64,000 nucleotides of DNA from Caulobacter sp. 32-67-35 (GTDB lineage Bacteria; Pseudomonadota; Alphaproteobacteria; Caulobacterales; Caulobacteraceae), in the NCBI GenBank assembly GCA_002280875.1, contig NCEV01000009.1, positions 1 to 64,000 of the forward strand. The letters run 5' to 3'. Each line of letters begins with the position of its first letter. The first letter of the stretch is position 1. Positions 51,407 to 60,609 of this stretch are shown piece after piece. Position numbers and translations under genes: made by a program. Under the pieces are notes generated by a model. The model ran no database searches. It saw nothing but the letters and a program-made list of their open reading frames with translations, and was not told the DNA's origin.

Positions 51407-52557
51407 GCGGGCTGGCCGATCTGCGCCTGGGCTTTATTCCACTCACCGATTGCGCCCCTTTGATTGTGGCCAAGGCGCGGGGCTTCTTCGCTGAGGAGGG
51501 GCTGGATGTCGAGCTCAGCCGCGAGGTTTCCTGGGCGACCGTTCGCGACAAGGTGACAGTGGGGGCGCTGGACGGCGCGCATATGCTGGCCCCCATGGCG
51601 CTCGCCTCGACCCTGGGCGCGGGCGGGGCAGGCGATGTCGTTCCGATGATCGCGCCTCTGGCCCTGAACCTGAACGGCAGCGCGATCACGGTTTCGGCGC
51701 CGCTGGCCGCTGCGCTCCGTGAGATCGACCCCGAAGGCATGGCCCGGCATCCAATCACCGCGCGGCCTCTGGCGCGGTTGGTTCAGCAGCGAAAGGCCCG
51801 CGGTGAGCCGCCCCTGACCTTCGCCGTCGTCTTTACCTATTCCATGCATGCCTACGAGCTGCGCTACTGGATGGCTCAGGCCGGGATCGATCCAGATCGC
51901 GACATTCGCCTCGTGGTCACGCCGCCGCCACGCATGGTCGAGCAAATGCGACTGGGCGGCATCGACGGATTTTGCGTCGGTGCGCCCTGGAACGCGGTGG
52001 CTGTCCAGGAAGGACTCGGCGAGGTCCTGATCCGCGCTTCGGAGTTCTGGCCCGGCTCACCCGACAAGGTGTTTGGCGTGAAGGTCGAGTGGGCGCAGAC
52101 CTACCCTGGCGAACTGCGGGCCGCGCTTCGTGCTCTGATCCGGGCGTCGGCCTGGGCCGACGAGCCCGCCAACCGCGAGGCCCTGGTCGATCTCCTGGCC
52201 CGTCCAGAGCATATTGGCGCGCCCCCTGCAGCCATAGCCTTGGCCCTGGGAAGTGAAATCATCTTCCATGCTGGTGCGGCTGGCTTGCCGCGCCGTGAGC
52301 ACGCCTTGTGGTTCCTGTCTCAAATGGCGCGCTGGGGGCAGATTGCGCATGCTCGGGACCTCGGCGCCGTAGCCGACGCCGTCTACCGGCCCGATCTGTT
52401 CCAGAGCGCCTCGGCGTCGCTGGGACCGGTCGTTGGCCCAGCGGTGACCAATGCAGCCGGGGCCGATCACGCCGCCCTGTTCGATGGCCTCGCGTTCGAT
52501 CCCGACCGGCCATTGGACTATGCTGCGGGCTTCGAGATCAGCCGCCTGCAGCCTTGA
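51403..52557 (+). CDS. nasS: Nitrate-sensing protein NasS (NrtA-like, cytoplasmic)
   Basis: 384 residues of the NrtA/CmpA substrate-binding fold without a signal peptide, starting TTG 51403 inside the nasT stop. LRLGFIPLTDCAPLIVAKARGF, DVELSREVSWATVRDKVTVG, LDGAHMLAPMALASTLG and DGFCVGAPWNAVA are family landmarks. NasS binds nitrate and releases NasT. Cytosolic location follows from the absent export signal and pairing with nasT. Confidence 0.92.
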   Translation: MSGLADLRLGFIPLTDCAPLIVAKARGFFAEEGLDVELSREVSWATVRDKVTVGALDGAHMLAPMALASTLGAGGAGDVVPMIAPLALNLNGSAITVSAPLAAALREIDPEGMARHPITARPLARLVQQRKARGEPPLTFAVVFTYSMHAYELRYWMAQAGIDPDRDIRLVVTPPPRMVEQMRLGGIDGFCVGAPWNAVAVQEGLGEVLIRASEFWPGSPDKVFGVKVEWAQTYPGELRAALRALIRASAWADEPANREALVDLLARPEHIGAPPAAIALALGSEIIFHAGAAGLPRREHALWFLSQMARWGQIAHARDLGAVADAVYRPDLFQSASASLGPVVGPAVTNAAGADHAALFDGLAFDPDRPLDYAAGFEISRLQP

Positions 52558-52893
52558 GCCCATGGGCTTGCGGTCGCACATGATGGCGACGAGGTAGTGC
52601 GGCCGTCGCATCGCTCGTCGCAAGGCGTCGTTCTGACCGCGTTTTAGCGCGCCTCGCTCCCAGTGGCTGCTCAATAAGCGAGCGACAGCGGCGCCTATTT
52701 GCTGAGCCATTGTGCGGAGCCACCAGTGGTGGCGTTGCGGGTGCGAAGACGGGGTGACGGGACGGCCCTCTTAATCCTCACTGCGGTCAGGCCTTCGGAC
52801 AACGGCGTTCGTGGCTGCCAGAGACGACCGCTCGGATGCGGTCACCCCCGGGCGCAGGCGCCCCTCTCGCAGACCGCATTCCGAGGCACAGCC
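52558..52893 (+). promoter_or_regulatory. Nitrate-operon leader with alternative hairpins
   Basis: 336 nt between nasS and the transporter. Four mutually complementary segments: GCGGTC (52783-52788), GACCGC (52826-52831), GCGGTC (52838-52843), GACCGC (52872-52877). Segments 2-3 form a hairpin with loop TCGGAT; segments 3-4 form a longer stem, 52833-52843 with 52872-52883 and one bulge, enclosing a GC-rich hairpin (GGGCG/CGCCC at 52860 region) and abutting GAGG at 52883-52886. Such competing pairings suit ANTAR-controlled antitermination by NasT; exact NasT loops not identified. Confidence 0.6.
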
Positions 52894-54114
52894 ATGAATC
52901 TCCGTGAGTTCGCCAAGGTTGGACACGCTCCAACCCTGTTCGCCGCCTTCCTCTATTTCGACCTCAGCTTCATGGTCTGGGTGATCCTGGGCCCGCTGGG
53001 CGTGGCCATCGCCAAGGACTTCAACCTCGATCCCGCCCAGAAGGGCCTGATGGTCGCGATCCCCGTTCTGGCCGGCGCGGTGCTGAGACTGGTCAATGGC
53101 GTGCTGGTCGATCGCATCGGCCCCAAGAAGACCGGCATGATCGGCCAGCTGATCGTGCTGACCGGCCTGGTCCTGACCTGGGCGGTGGGGGTGCACAGCT
53201 ACAATCAGGTCCTGGCCCTGGGCCTGATCCTCGGCGTGGCCGGTTCATCCTTCGCTGTCGCTTTGCCGCTGGCCTCACGCTGGTATCCGCAGGAGCATCA
53301 GGGCCTGGCCCTGGGTATCGCCGGCGCGGGCAATTCCGGCACGGCGCTCGCGGCCCTGTTCGCTCCCGCGCTCGCCAAGGCCTATGGCTGGCAGAACGTC
53401 ATTGGCCTGGCCGCCATCCCGCTGGCCGTCGCCTTCGTCGTCTACATGCTGATGGCCAAGGACGCGCCCGAGCAGCCGCAGCCCAAGAAGCTGACCGAGT
53501 ATCTCGACGTATTGAAGGCGCCCGACGCCTGGTGGCTGATGCTGCTGTACGCCGTAACCTTCGGCGGGTTCGTGGGTCTGGCCTCGTCGCTGACCATGTA
53601 CTTCAACTCCGAATATGGCCTGGACCCGGTCATCGCCGGCTTCTTCACCGCCGCCTGCGTATTCGCCGGATCGTTCATCCGTCCCGTCGGCGGGGCCCTG
53701 GCCGACCGCCATGGCGGCGTACGCACCCTGACCGTGGTCTACGCCCTGGCCGCCATCGGCATGGCCGTGGCCAGTTTCCAGTTGCCTTCCGCCTGGCTGG
53801 CTTTGGCGGTGCTGATGTTCTCGATGCTGGCCCTGGGCGCCGGTAATGGCGCGGTGTTCCAACTGGCGCCGCAGCGTTTTCGAAAGGAGATCGGCGTCAT
53901 GACCGGCCTGATCGGCATGACCGGCGGGATCGGCGGCTTCTATCTGGCCTCGACCCTGGGCATGGCCAAGAAGGCGACCGGTTCCTACCAGCTTGGCTTT
54001 CTGGGCTTCGCCGCCCTGGCCGTCTTCGCGCTCTTCGCCCTGCATAGCCTGAAGGCCCGCTGGCGCGCCGTCTGGCCGACCCTGCATGCCGACGCCCGCC
54101 CCGTGCGCGTCTGA
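52894..54114 (+). CDS. NarK-type nitrate/nitrite transporter
   Basis: 406-residue major facilitator with about 12 membrane helices (AAFLYFDLSFMVWVILGPLG; VLTGLVLTWAVGVHSY; LALGLILGVAGSSFAVALPL). Nitrate signature GIAGAGNSGTALAALFAP and its C-half counterpart GNGAVFQLAPQRF. Start ATG 52894 follows GAGG. Imports nitrate for assimilation; first structural gene of the operon. Confidence 0.92.
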   Translation: MNLREFAKVGHAPTLFAAFLYFDLSFMVWVILGPLGVAIAKDFNLDPAQKGLMVAIPVLAGAVLRLVNGVLVDRIGPKKTGMIGQLIVLTGLVLTWAVGVHSYNQVLALGLILGVAGSSFAVALPLASRWYPQEHQGLALGIAGAGNSGTALAALFAPALAKAYGWQNVIGLAAIPLAVAFVVYMLMAKDAPEQPQPKKLTEYLDVLKAPDAWWLMLLYAVTFGGFVGLASSLTMYFNSEYGLDPVIAGFFTAACVFAGSFIRPVGGALADRHGGVRTLTVVYALAAIGMAVASFQLPSAWLALAVLMFSMLALGAGNGAVFQLAPQRFRKEIGVMTGLIGMTGGIGGFYLASTLGMAKKATGSYQLGFLGFAALAVFALFALHSLKARWRAVWPTLHADARPVRV

Positions 54115-54130
54115 TCCTGGCCTCTTGAAA

Positions 54131-56611
54131 ATGAGCAACGCCATGAGCAAAGCCCCAACGCGGGAAAGACTGATCGTTATCGGCAACGGCATGGCCGGAT
54201 GCCGGGCGGTCGAGGAAATCCTCAAGCGCGATCCTGACCGCTACGAGATCGCGATCTTCGGGACCGAGCCCCGCGTCAACTACAACCGCATCATGCTGTC
54301 GCCGGTGCTGGCGGGCGAGAAGACGTTCGACGACATCGTCATCAATGACGAGGCCTGGTATCGCGACAACGGCATCGCCCTGCACGTGGGTCGTGCGGTC
54401 ATCGGGGTCGATCTGGAAGGCAAGACGGTGCTGGCCGAGGGCGGTCTGGCGCTCGCCTACGACAAGCTGATCCTGGCCACGGGTTCGGATCCGTTCCGCC
54501 TGCCTCTGCCAGGCTCCGACCTGAAGGGCGTGGTCACCTTCCGCGATCTGGACGATGTCGAGGTGATGGTCGCTGCCTCGGCCAAGCCGGGCGCCCGCGC
54601 TGTGATCATCGGCGGCGGTCTGCTGGGCCTGGAAGCCGCCTACGGTCTGGCGCGACGCGGCATGGGCGCGACGGTGGTCCACCTGATGGACGTGTTGATG
54701 GAGCGCCAGCTGGACGAAAGCGCCGGCTTCCTGCTGCGCGAGGCTCTGCTGGAGCGCGGCGTCGAGACGGTGATGGGTGCCCATTCCGAGGAGATCATCG
54801 GCGAGAACGGCCAGGTCACCGGCCTGAAACTCAAGGACGGCCGCACTCTGCCGTGCGGCCTGTTGGTCATGGCCGTGGGCATCAAGCCTAATGCGGCCCT
54901 GGCGCGCGAGGCAGGCCTGACGGTCAATCGCGGCGTGGTCGTCGACGACGCCATGCGAACCTCCGACCCGGCTGTATTCGCGGTGGGCGAATGTGCTGAG
55001 CACCGGGGCAATTGCTACGGCCTCGTCGCTCCCATCTGGGACATGTGCCGCTCGCTGGCCCTGTCGTTGACCGACGGGGAAGGGGCCTACGAAGGCTCGG
55101 TGCTTTCGACCCGCCTGAAAGTCTCGGGCGTCGACGTCTTCTCGGCCGGCAAGTTCTCGGGCGGCGAGGGCTGCGAGGACATCGTGTTCCGCGACGCCGG
55201 CCGCGGCGTCTACAAGCGGGTGGTCATCGAGGACGGCAAGGTTGCCGGCGCGGTGCTGTTCGGCGACGCGGTCGACGGCAATTGGTATTTCGACCTGATG
55301 CGGGCCGGGACCACGGTCGCCGACATCCGCGACACCCTGATTTTCGGCCAGGCCATCACGGAGGGCTTGTCTGGCCTGGACCCTAATGCGGCCGTTGCGG
55401 CCATGCCCGATACGCAGGAAATCTGCGGCTGCAACGGTGTCTGCAAGGGTTCTATCGTCTCGGCCATCACCAGCCAGGGTCTGACGACCCTGGACGACGT
55501 GAAGGCGGTCACCAAGGCCTCGGCCTCGTGCGGCTCGTGCACCCCGCTGGTCGAGCAGGTGCTGAAGCTGACCCTGGGCGACGACTTCAAGGCGCAGGTC
55601 GGTCCCAAGCCGATGTGCAAGTGCACCCACCACCCTCATTCGGCGGTGCGCGAGGCGATCCTGGCTCAGGATCTGAAGTCCATGCCTGCGGTGATGCAGG
55701 CCATGGAATGGACCACGCCCGACGGCTGCTCGTCGTGCCGTCCGGCCCTGAACTACTATCTGCTGTGCGCCTGGCCGGCGGAGTACCGCGACGACAAGCA
55801 GTCGCGCTACATCAACGAGCGGGTCCATGCCAACATCCAGAAGGACGGCACATACAGCGTCGTGCCACGCATGTGGGGCGGCATGACCACCCCCGACGAA
55901 CTGCGGGCCATCGCCGACGTCGCTGACAAGTTCGCCATCCCGGCCGTCAAAGTGACGGGCGGCCAGCGCATCGACTTGCTGGGTGTGAAGAAGGACGATC
56001 TGCCGGCCGTCTGGGCCGACCTGAACGCCGCCGGCATGGTCAGCGGCCACGCCTACGCCAAGGGCCTGCGCACGGTGAAAACCTGTGTCGGCAGCGACTG
56101 GTGCCGGTTCGGCACCCAGGACTCCACCGGTCTGGGCATCCGTCTGGAGAAGTTCCTGTGGGGCTCGTGGGCGCCGGCCAAGGTCAAGCTGGCCGTATCG
56201 GGCTGTCCGCGCAATTGCGCCGAGGCCACCTGCAAAGACTTCGGCGTCGTCTGCGTTGACAGCGGGTTTGAGATCCACATCGGCGGCGCGGCCGGCCTGC
56301 ACATCCAGGGCACCAAGGTGCTGACCCATGTCGCGTCCGAGGACGAGGCCGTCTGGGTGATCGCCGCCGCCATGCAGCTCTATCGCGAAGAGGGCTGGTA
56401 CCTCGAGCGCGTCTACAAGTGGATGTCGCGTGTGGGGCTGGAGGCCATCCAGGCCCAGGTCACCGATCCTGAAGCGCGCAAGGCGCTCTACGGCCGCTTT
56501 GTCTACTCCCAGCGCTTCGCTCGCCTCGACCCGTGGGCCGAGCGCGTGGCCGGTCGCCATAACGAGGAATTCACTCCCATGAGCCGTCGGATGGAGTTCG
56601 CTCCCGCATGA
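54131..56611 (+). CDS. nirB: Nitrite reductase large subunit
   Basis: 826 residues. Reduces nitrite to ammonium with NAD(P)H. FAD domain at the start (RLIVIGNGMAGCRAVEEILK), NADH domain (RAVIIGGGLLGLEAAYGLAR), [2Fe-2S] BFD-like pairs CGCNGVCKG and CGSCTPL, and the siroheme-[4Fe-4S] site CVGSDWCRFGTQDS with VSGCPRNCAEATC. ATG 54131 is used; 54143 is an alternative. Overlaps nirD by four bases. Confidence 0.96.
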   Translation: MSNAMSKAPTRERLIVIGNGMAGCRAVEEILKRDPDRYEIAIFGTEPRVNYNRIMLSPVLAGEKTFDDIVINDEAWYRDNGIALHVGRAVIGVDLEGKTVLAEGGLALAYDKLILATGSDPFRLPLPGSDLKGVVTFRDLDDVEVMVAASAKPGARAVIIGGGLLGLEAAYGLARRGMGATVVHLMDVLMERQLDESAGFLLREALLERGVETVMGAHSEEIIGENGQVTGLKLKDGRTLPCGLLVMAVGIKPNAALAREAGLTVNRGVVVDDAMRTSDPAVFAVGECAEHRGNCYGLVAPIWDMCRSLALSLTDGEGAYEGSVLSTRLKVSGVDVFSAGKFSGGEGCEDIVFRDAGRGVYKRVVIEDGKVAGAVLFGDAVDGNWYFDLMRAGTTVADIRDTLIFGQAITEGLSGLDPNAAVAAMPDTQEICGCNGVCKGSIVSAITSQGLTTLDDVKAVTKASASCGSCTPLVEQVLKLTLGDDFKAQVGPKPMCKCTHHPHSAVREAILAQDLKSMPAVMQAMEWTTPDGCSSCRPALNYYLLCAWPAEYRDDKQSRYINERVHANIQKDGTYSVVPRMWGGMTTPDELRAIADVADKFAIPAVKVTGGQRIDLLGVKKDDLPAVWADLNAAGMVSGHAYAKGLRTVKTCVGSDWCRFGTQDSTGLGIRLEKFLWGSWAPAKVKLAVSGCPRNCAEATCKDFGVVCVDSGFEIHIGGAAGLHIQGTKVLTHVASEDEAVWVIAAAMQLYREEGWYLERVYKWMSRVGLEAIQAQVTDPEARKALYGRFVYSQRFARLDPWAERVAGRHNEEFTPMSRRMEFAPA

Positions 56612-56961
56612 ACGCCCCCGTCAAACAGCCTGTCTGGATCGACGTCGGCGCCGTCACCGACGTGCCCCGGCGCGGCGCCCGCCGGGTGACCAGCCCGCGC
56701 GGCGACATCGCCATCTTCCGCACCGGCGATGGCGAGGTCTTTGCCCTGATGGACGCCTGTCCGCACAAGGGCGGGCCGCTGAGCCAAGGCATCGTCCATG
56801 GTCGGGCGGTGGCCTGCCCGCTGCACAACTGGTCGATCGACCTGGCCAGCGGCGAGCCGATGGGCGCCGACAAGGGCAAGGGCTGCACGCCGGTCGTGCC
56901 GCTGGAGGTTCGCGATGGCCGTCTGCTGCTGAGCCTGGCCTTGGTCGAGGCCGATGGCTGA
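56608..56961 (+). CDS. nirD: Nitrite reductase small subunit
   Basis: 117-residue Rieske-type protein. CPHKGGPLSQGIVHGRAVAC and CPLHNWSIDL give the two-Cys-two-His [2Fe-2S] motif (CPHKG, CPLHNW). Partner of NirB for assimilatory nitrite reduction. Its stop lies 8 bp inside the nitrate reductase start. Confidence 0.94.
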   Translation: MNAPVKQPVWIDVGAVTDVPRRGARRVTSPRGDIAIFRTGDGEVFALMDACPHKGGPLSQGIVHGRAVACPLHNWSIDLASGEPMGADKGKGCTPVVPLEVRDGRLLLSLALVEADG

Positions 56962-59653
56962 CGGCGCGGCCGCCCTTTCGGTCAAGACCGCTTGCCCCTA
57001 TTGCGGCGTCGGCTGCGGCGTCGCCGCCGTGGTCACCCGCGACGGGGGCGAGGGCCGGGCCGTATCGGTGGCCGGCGATCCGAGCCATCCGGCCAATCTG
57101 GGCCGACTGTGTTCCAAGGGCACGGCGCTGGGCGCGACGGTCGGCCTTGAAGGCCGCCTGCTGGAGCCGACCATCGGCGGCCGCGTCGCCGGCTGGACCG
57201 AGGCGACCGCCCTGGTCGCCAAGCGCTTTCGCGAGACCATCGCCAAGCACGGCCCCGACAGCGTCGCCTTCTATGTCTCTGGCCAGATTCTGACCGAGGA
57301 CTACTACGTCGCCAACAAGCTGATGAAGGGCTTCATCGGCTCGGGCAATATCGACACCAATTCGCGCCTCTGCATGGCCTCGGCGGTCGCCGCCCACAAG
57401 CAGGCCTTCGGCGCCGACCTGGTGCCGGGCTGCTACGAAGACCTCGATCTCGCCGACCTCGTCGTGTTCGGCGGCCACAACGCCGCCTGGACCCATCCGG
57501 TCCTGTTCCGCCGCATGGAGGCCGCCAGGGCGCGCGGTCAGAAGCACGTGGTCATTGACCCCCGCCGCACCGACACCGCCGAGGGCGCTGACCTGCATCT
57601 GGCCATTGCTCCGCAATCGGACGTTCGGCTGTGGAACGGCCTACTGGCCGACCTGATCCGGCGCGGCGGGATCGATCGCGACTACATCGATGCTCACGTC
57701 AACGGCTTCGACGCCGTCGAGGCCGCCCTGGCCGAGATCGACCAATCGCCCGCCGCCGTGGCCGTCGACTGCGGCGTGGCGCTAGCAGATCTGCTGACCT
57801 TCTTCGACCTGTTCACGGCCAACCCCAAGACGGTCAGCCTGTTCTCGATGGGCGCCAACCAGTCGGCCCAGGGCGTGGCCAAGGGGCTGTCGATCCTCAA
57901 CGCCCACCTCGCCACCGGCCGCATCGGCAAGCCGGGCGCCTGTCCGTTTTCGATCACCGGCCAGCCCAACGCCATGGGCGGGCGCGAGACCGGCGGCATG
58001 GCTAACACCCTGGCCGGCCACATGGACTTCGACCCCGCCGATCGCGACCGCGTCGCCCGCTTCTGGGGCGCGCCCAACACCACGCGCAAGCCGGGCCTGA
58101 AGGCCGTCGACATGTTCGAGGCCGTGCATGACGGACGCATCAAGGCGATCTGGGTGATGGCCACCAACCCGGCCGTCTCAATGCCCGACGCCAGCCGGGT
58201 GCGCGAGGCTCTGGCCAAGTGCCCCTTCGTGGTGGTCTCCGACTGCATCGCCGACACCGACACGACCGCCTTCGCCGACGTGAAGCTGCCGGCCCTGGCC
58301 TGGGGCGAGAAGGACGGCACGGTCACCAATTCCGAGCGCCGGATCTCGCGCCAGCGCGCCCTGTTCGCGGCGCCGGGGCAGGCGCGCCCCGACTGGCGGA
58401 TCATTGCCGACGTCGCCAAGGCGATGGGTTTTGATGGTTTCGGCTGGGGAACCCAGGCCAGTGTGTTCCGCGAATGGGCGCGCCTGACGGCCTATGAGAA
58501 CGAAGGCCGGCTTCTGAACCTGTCGGGCCTTACCGCTCTTGGTCCGGACGGATACGCGACCCTGCGGCCGGTGCAGTGGCCGGTCGCCGCCGACGGAACA
58601 GGAACGGCGCGCCTGTTTGTCGAAGGCCGCTTCCAGACCCCCGACGGGCGCGCCCGCATGATTCCGACCCGACCGCGCGGCCCCGCCGACGCGGTGGACG
58701 CGGTCTATCCGCTGTCGCTCAATACCGGCCGCATCCGCGACCAGTGGCACACCATGACCCGCACGGGCCTGGCCGCCGACCTGTGCCGCCATGCGCCCGA
58801 GCCCTTCGTGGAGATGCACCAAGTCGACGCCGAAGCCGCCGGGATCCGGGAAGGGGCCCTGACCCGCGTGGTCACGCGGCGCGGCGAAGCGGTTGCCCTG
58901 GCCAGGATCACGGACCGTCAGCGTCCTGGCGGCGTCTTCATGCCCATGCACTGGACCGACGCCTTCGCGCCGTCGGGCCGCTCCAATGCGCTGATCGCGC
59001 CCAATGTTGACCCCACCTCCGGCCAGCCAGAGTTCAAACACACGCCCGCCCGCATCCGGGCCTATCGCGAGACCTGGAAGGGCTTCTTCCTGTCGCGGGA
59101 TATCCTTGGTGCGCCAACCGGGCAGGACCTGGTCTGGCGCCGCATTCCGCAGGACGCGTGTCAGCAGCACGAGTTCGCCGGCCGGGGCGACACCGACCAG
59201 CGCGACGCGGTGCGCAAGGTTCTGTCCAGGGGGCTGATCGGCGAGGTCGTCGCCTACGAGGACCCCGGCTCGGGATCGCGCCGCGAGGCCTGGGTCCGCG
59301 ACGGCCGGTTGGTCGCCGTCCTGTTCATGACCACCACCGGCCGCCTGCCGCCGCGCGACTGGCTGGCTGACCTGTTCTCTATGCCGGTGCTGAGCCGCGA
59401 CGCCCGCTCGGCCCTGCTGTTTGGCCGCCCCCCAGGCGCGCCGGTCGACAAGGGACCGCTGGTCTGCGTGTGCCTGAAGGTCGGCGCCAAGGCCGTGCAG
59501 GCCGCCATCGTCGCTGGCGCCCTTGATCCTGACGCCGTCGGCGCAGTCACGGGGGCGGGGACCAATTGCGGATCCTGCCGGCCGGAGATCGCGCGAATGA
59601 TCGCCACCGCCTCTCTAGCCTCGCCCGTCAAGGAGACTGTCGATGTCGCATGA
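56954..59653 (+). CDS. Assimilatory nitrate reductase catalytic subunit
   Basis: 899 residues, molybdopterin-bis-MGD enzyme. N-terminal [4Fe-4S] motif CPYCGVGCG, with CSKGTALGATVGLEGRLLEP; SRLCMASAVAAHKQAFGADL, NAAWTHPVLFRRMEA and IDPRRTDTAEGADLHLAIAP follow. Near the end, a BFD-like [2Fe-2S] domain (CVCLKVGAKAVQAAI, GAGTNCGSCRPEIARMI) indicates the one-subunit assimilatory type that receives electrons via a ferredoxin-like domain. Called nasA or nasC in different genera, so no symbol is fixed. Confidence 0.95.
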   Translation: MADGAAALSVKTACPYCGVGCGVAAVVTRDGGEGRAVSVAGDPSHPANLGRLCSKGTALGATVGLEGRLLEPTIGGRVAGWTEATALVAKRFRETIAKHGPDSVAFYVSGQILTEDYYVANKLMKGFIGSGNIDTNSRLCMASAVAAHKQAFGADLVPGCYEDLDLADLVVFGGHNAAWTHPVLFRRMEAARARGQKHVVIDPRRTDTAEGADLHLAIAPQSDVRLWNGLLADLIRRGGIDRDYIDAHVNGFDAVEAALAEIDQSPAAVAVDCGVALADLLTFFDLFTANPKTVSLFSMGANQSAQGVAKGLSILNAHLATGRIGKPGACPFSITGQPNAMGGRETGGMANTLAGHMDFDPADRDRVARFWGAPNTTRKPGLKAVDMFEAVHDGRIKAIWVMATNPAVSMPDASRVREALAKCPFVVVSDCIADTDTTAFADVKLPALAWGEKDGTVTNSERRISRQRALFAAPGQARPDWRIIADVAKAMGFDGFGWGTQASVFREWARLTAYENEGRLLNLSGLTALGPDGYATLRPVQWPVAADGTGTARLFVEGRFQTPDGRARMIPTRPRGPADAVDAVYPLSLNTGRIRDQWHTMTRTGLAADLCRHAPEPFVEMHQVDAEAAGIREGALTRVVTRRGEAVALARITDRQRPGGVFMPMHWTDAFAPSGRSNALIAPNVDPTSGQPEFKHTPARIRAYRETWKGFFLSRDILGAPTGQDLVWRRIPQDACQQHEFAGRGDTDQRDAVRKVLSRGLIGEVVAYEDPGSGSRREAWVRDGRLVAVLFMTTTGRLPPRDWLADLFSMPVLSRDARSALLFGRPPGAPVDKGPLVCVCLKVGAKAVQAAIVAGALDPDAVGAVTGAGTNCGSCRPEIARMIATASLASPVKETVDVA

Positions 59654-60425
59654 CCTAAACGTCGGTCGCGTCCTGCTGGTGGGCGCGGGGCCTGGCCCGG
59701 TGGACCTGATGACCATGCGCGCGGTCCGCGCTGTCGAGGGCGCGCAGGCTCTTCTCTATGACGCGCTGACTTCGGAAGAGGCCATCGCCCTGGCCCCGCC
59801 CGGCTGTATCCGCATCCAGACGGGCAAGCGCTCGGGGCGGACCAGCATGAAGCAGGAGACGATCAACCGCCTGATGCTGCGTCTGGCCCGGCGCGGTCTT
59901 CGGGTGGTGCGCCTCAAGGGCGGCGATCCGTCGGTGTTTGGCCGGGTGGGCGAGGAGTCTGACTTTCTCAAGGGCTATGGCGTGCCGATCGAGGTCGTGC
60001 CCGGTGTCACTGCCGCCTGCGCCGCGGCCGCCCAATTCAACTTCCCGCTCACCCACCGTGGCGAAGCACGCCGCGTGGTGTTCACCACCGCGCGCCTGGA
60101 AGCTGGCGCCCTGACCGGGGACTGGAGCGCCGCCGCCGATCCTGAGGCGACCATGGCCATCTATATGGGGGGTGAGGTGGTGGCTGAACTGAGCCGACGG
60201 ATGATCGCGGCCGGGCGATGTCCGACGACGCCGGCCCTGGCGGTGGAACAGGCTGGCGGCGTCGACGCGCGGCTCTACCACGGGACCCTCGAAACACTTC
60301 CAGCCCGGCTGGCGGAAACCGGGGGTGGCCCGGTCCTGATCATCATCGGCGAAGTCGCGGCGCGCGCTGATGCGCGGCAGTGGATCGAAGAGGTCAGCGT
60401 TCAGGCCGCAAGCCTGAGGGCCTGA
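59643..60425 (+). CDS. cobA: Uroporphyrinogen-III C-methyltransferase
   Basis: 260 residues; SAM-dependent first step of siroheme synthesis, supplying NirB. GRVLLVGAGPGPVDLMTMRA is the N-terminal loop; VRLKGGDPSVFGRVGEESDF is the family signature; VPGVTAACAAAAQFNFPLTH and VFTTARLEAG follow. It overlaps the nitrate reductase gene by 11 bp and ends the operon. Confidence 0.94.
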   Translation: MSHDLNVGRVLLVGAGPGPVDLMTMRAVRAVEGAQALLYDALTSEEAIALAPPGCIRIQTGKRSGRTSMKQETINRLMLRLARRGLRVVRLKGGDPSVFGRVGEESDFLKGYGVPIEVVPGVTAACAAAAQFNFPLTHRGEARRVVFTTARLEAGALTGDWSAAADPEATMAIYMGGEVVAELSRRMIAAGRCPTTPALAVEQAGGVDARLYHGTLETLPARLAETGGGPVLIIIGEVAARADARQWIEEVSVQAASLRA

Positions 60426-60609
60426 CAAGGTCGCGCGATCCGGTCCAAGCCTCAGGATTCTTGCAGTCAGGGCCAACAGGTCATTGGAGGCGAGCCAATG
60501 GCGGCCTTTCCTGCGCATGGTCGTGAGGACGCAGAAAAACTAGCTGCGCAACCGATGCGATTGACCCTAAGGTCCCTTAAACAAGTGTTCGGATACGTTG
60601 GAGGGCGAG

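Noticed and set aside
53897-56560. 887-codon minus-strand frame opposite nirB
   Set aside because: Shadow of nirB codon bias; no family features.
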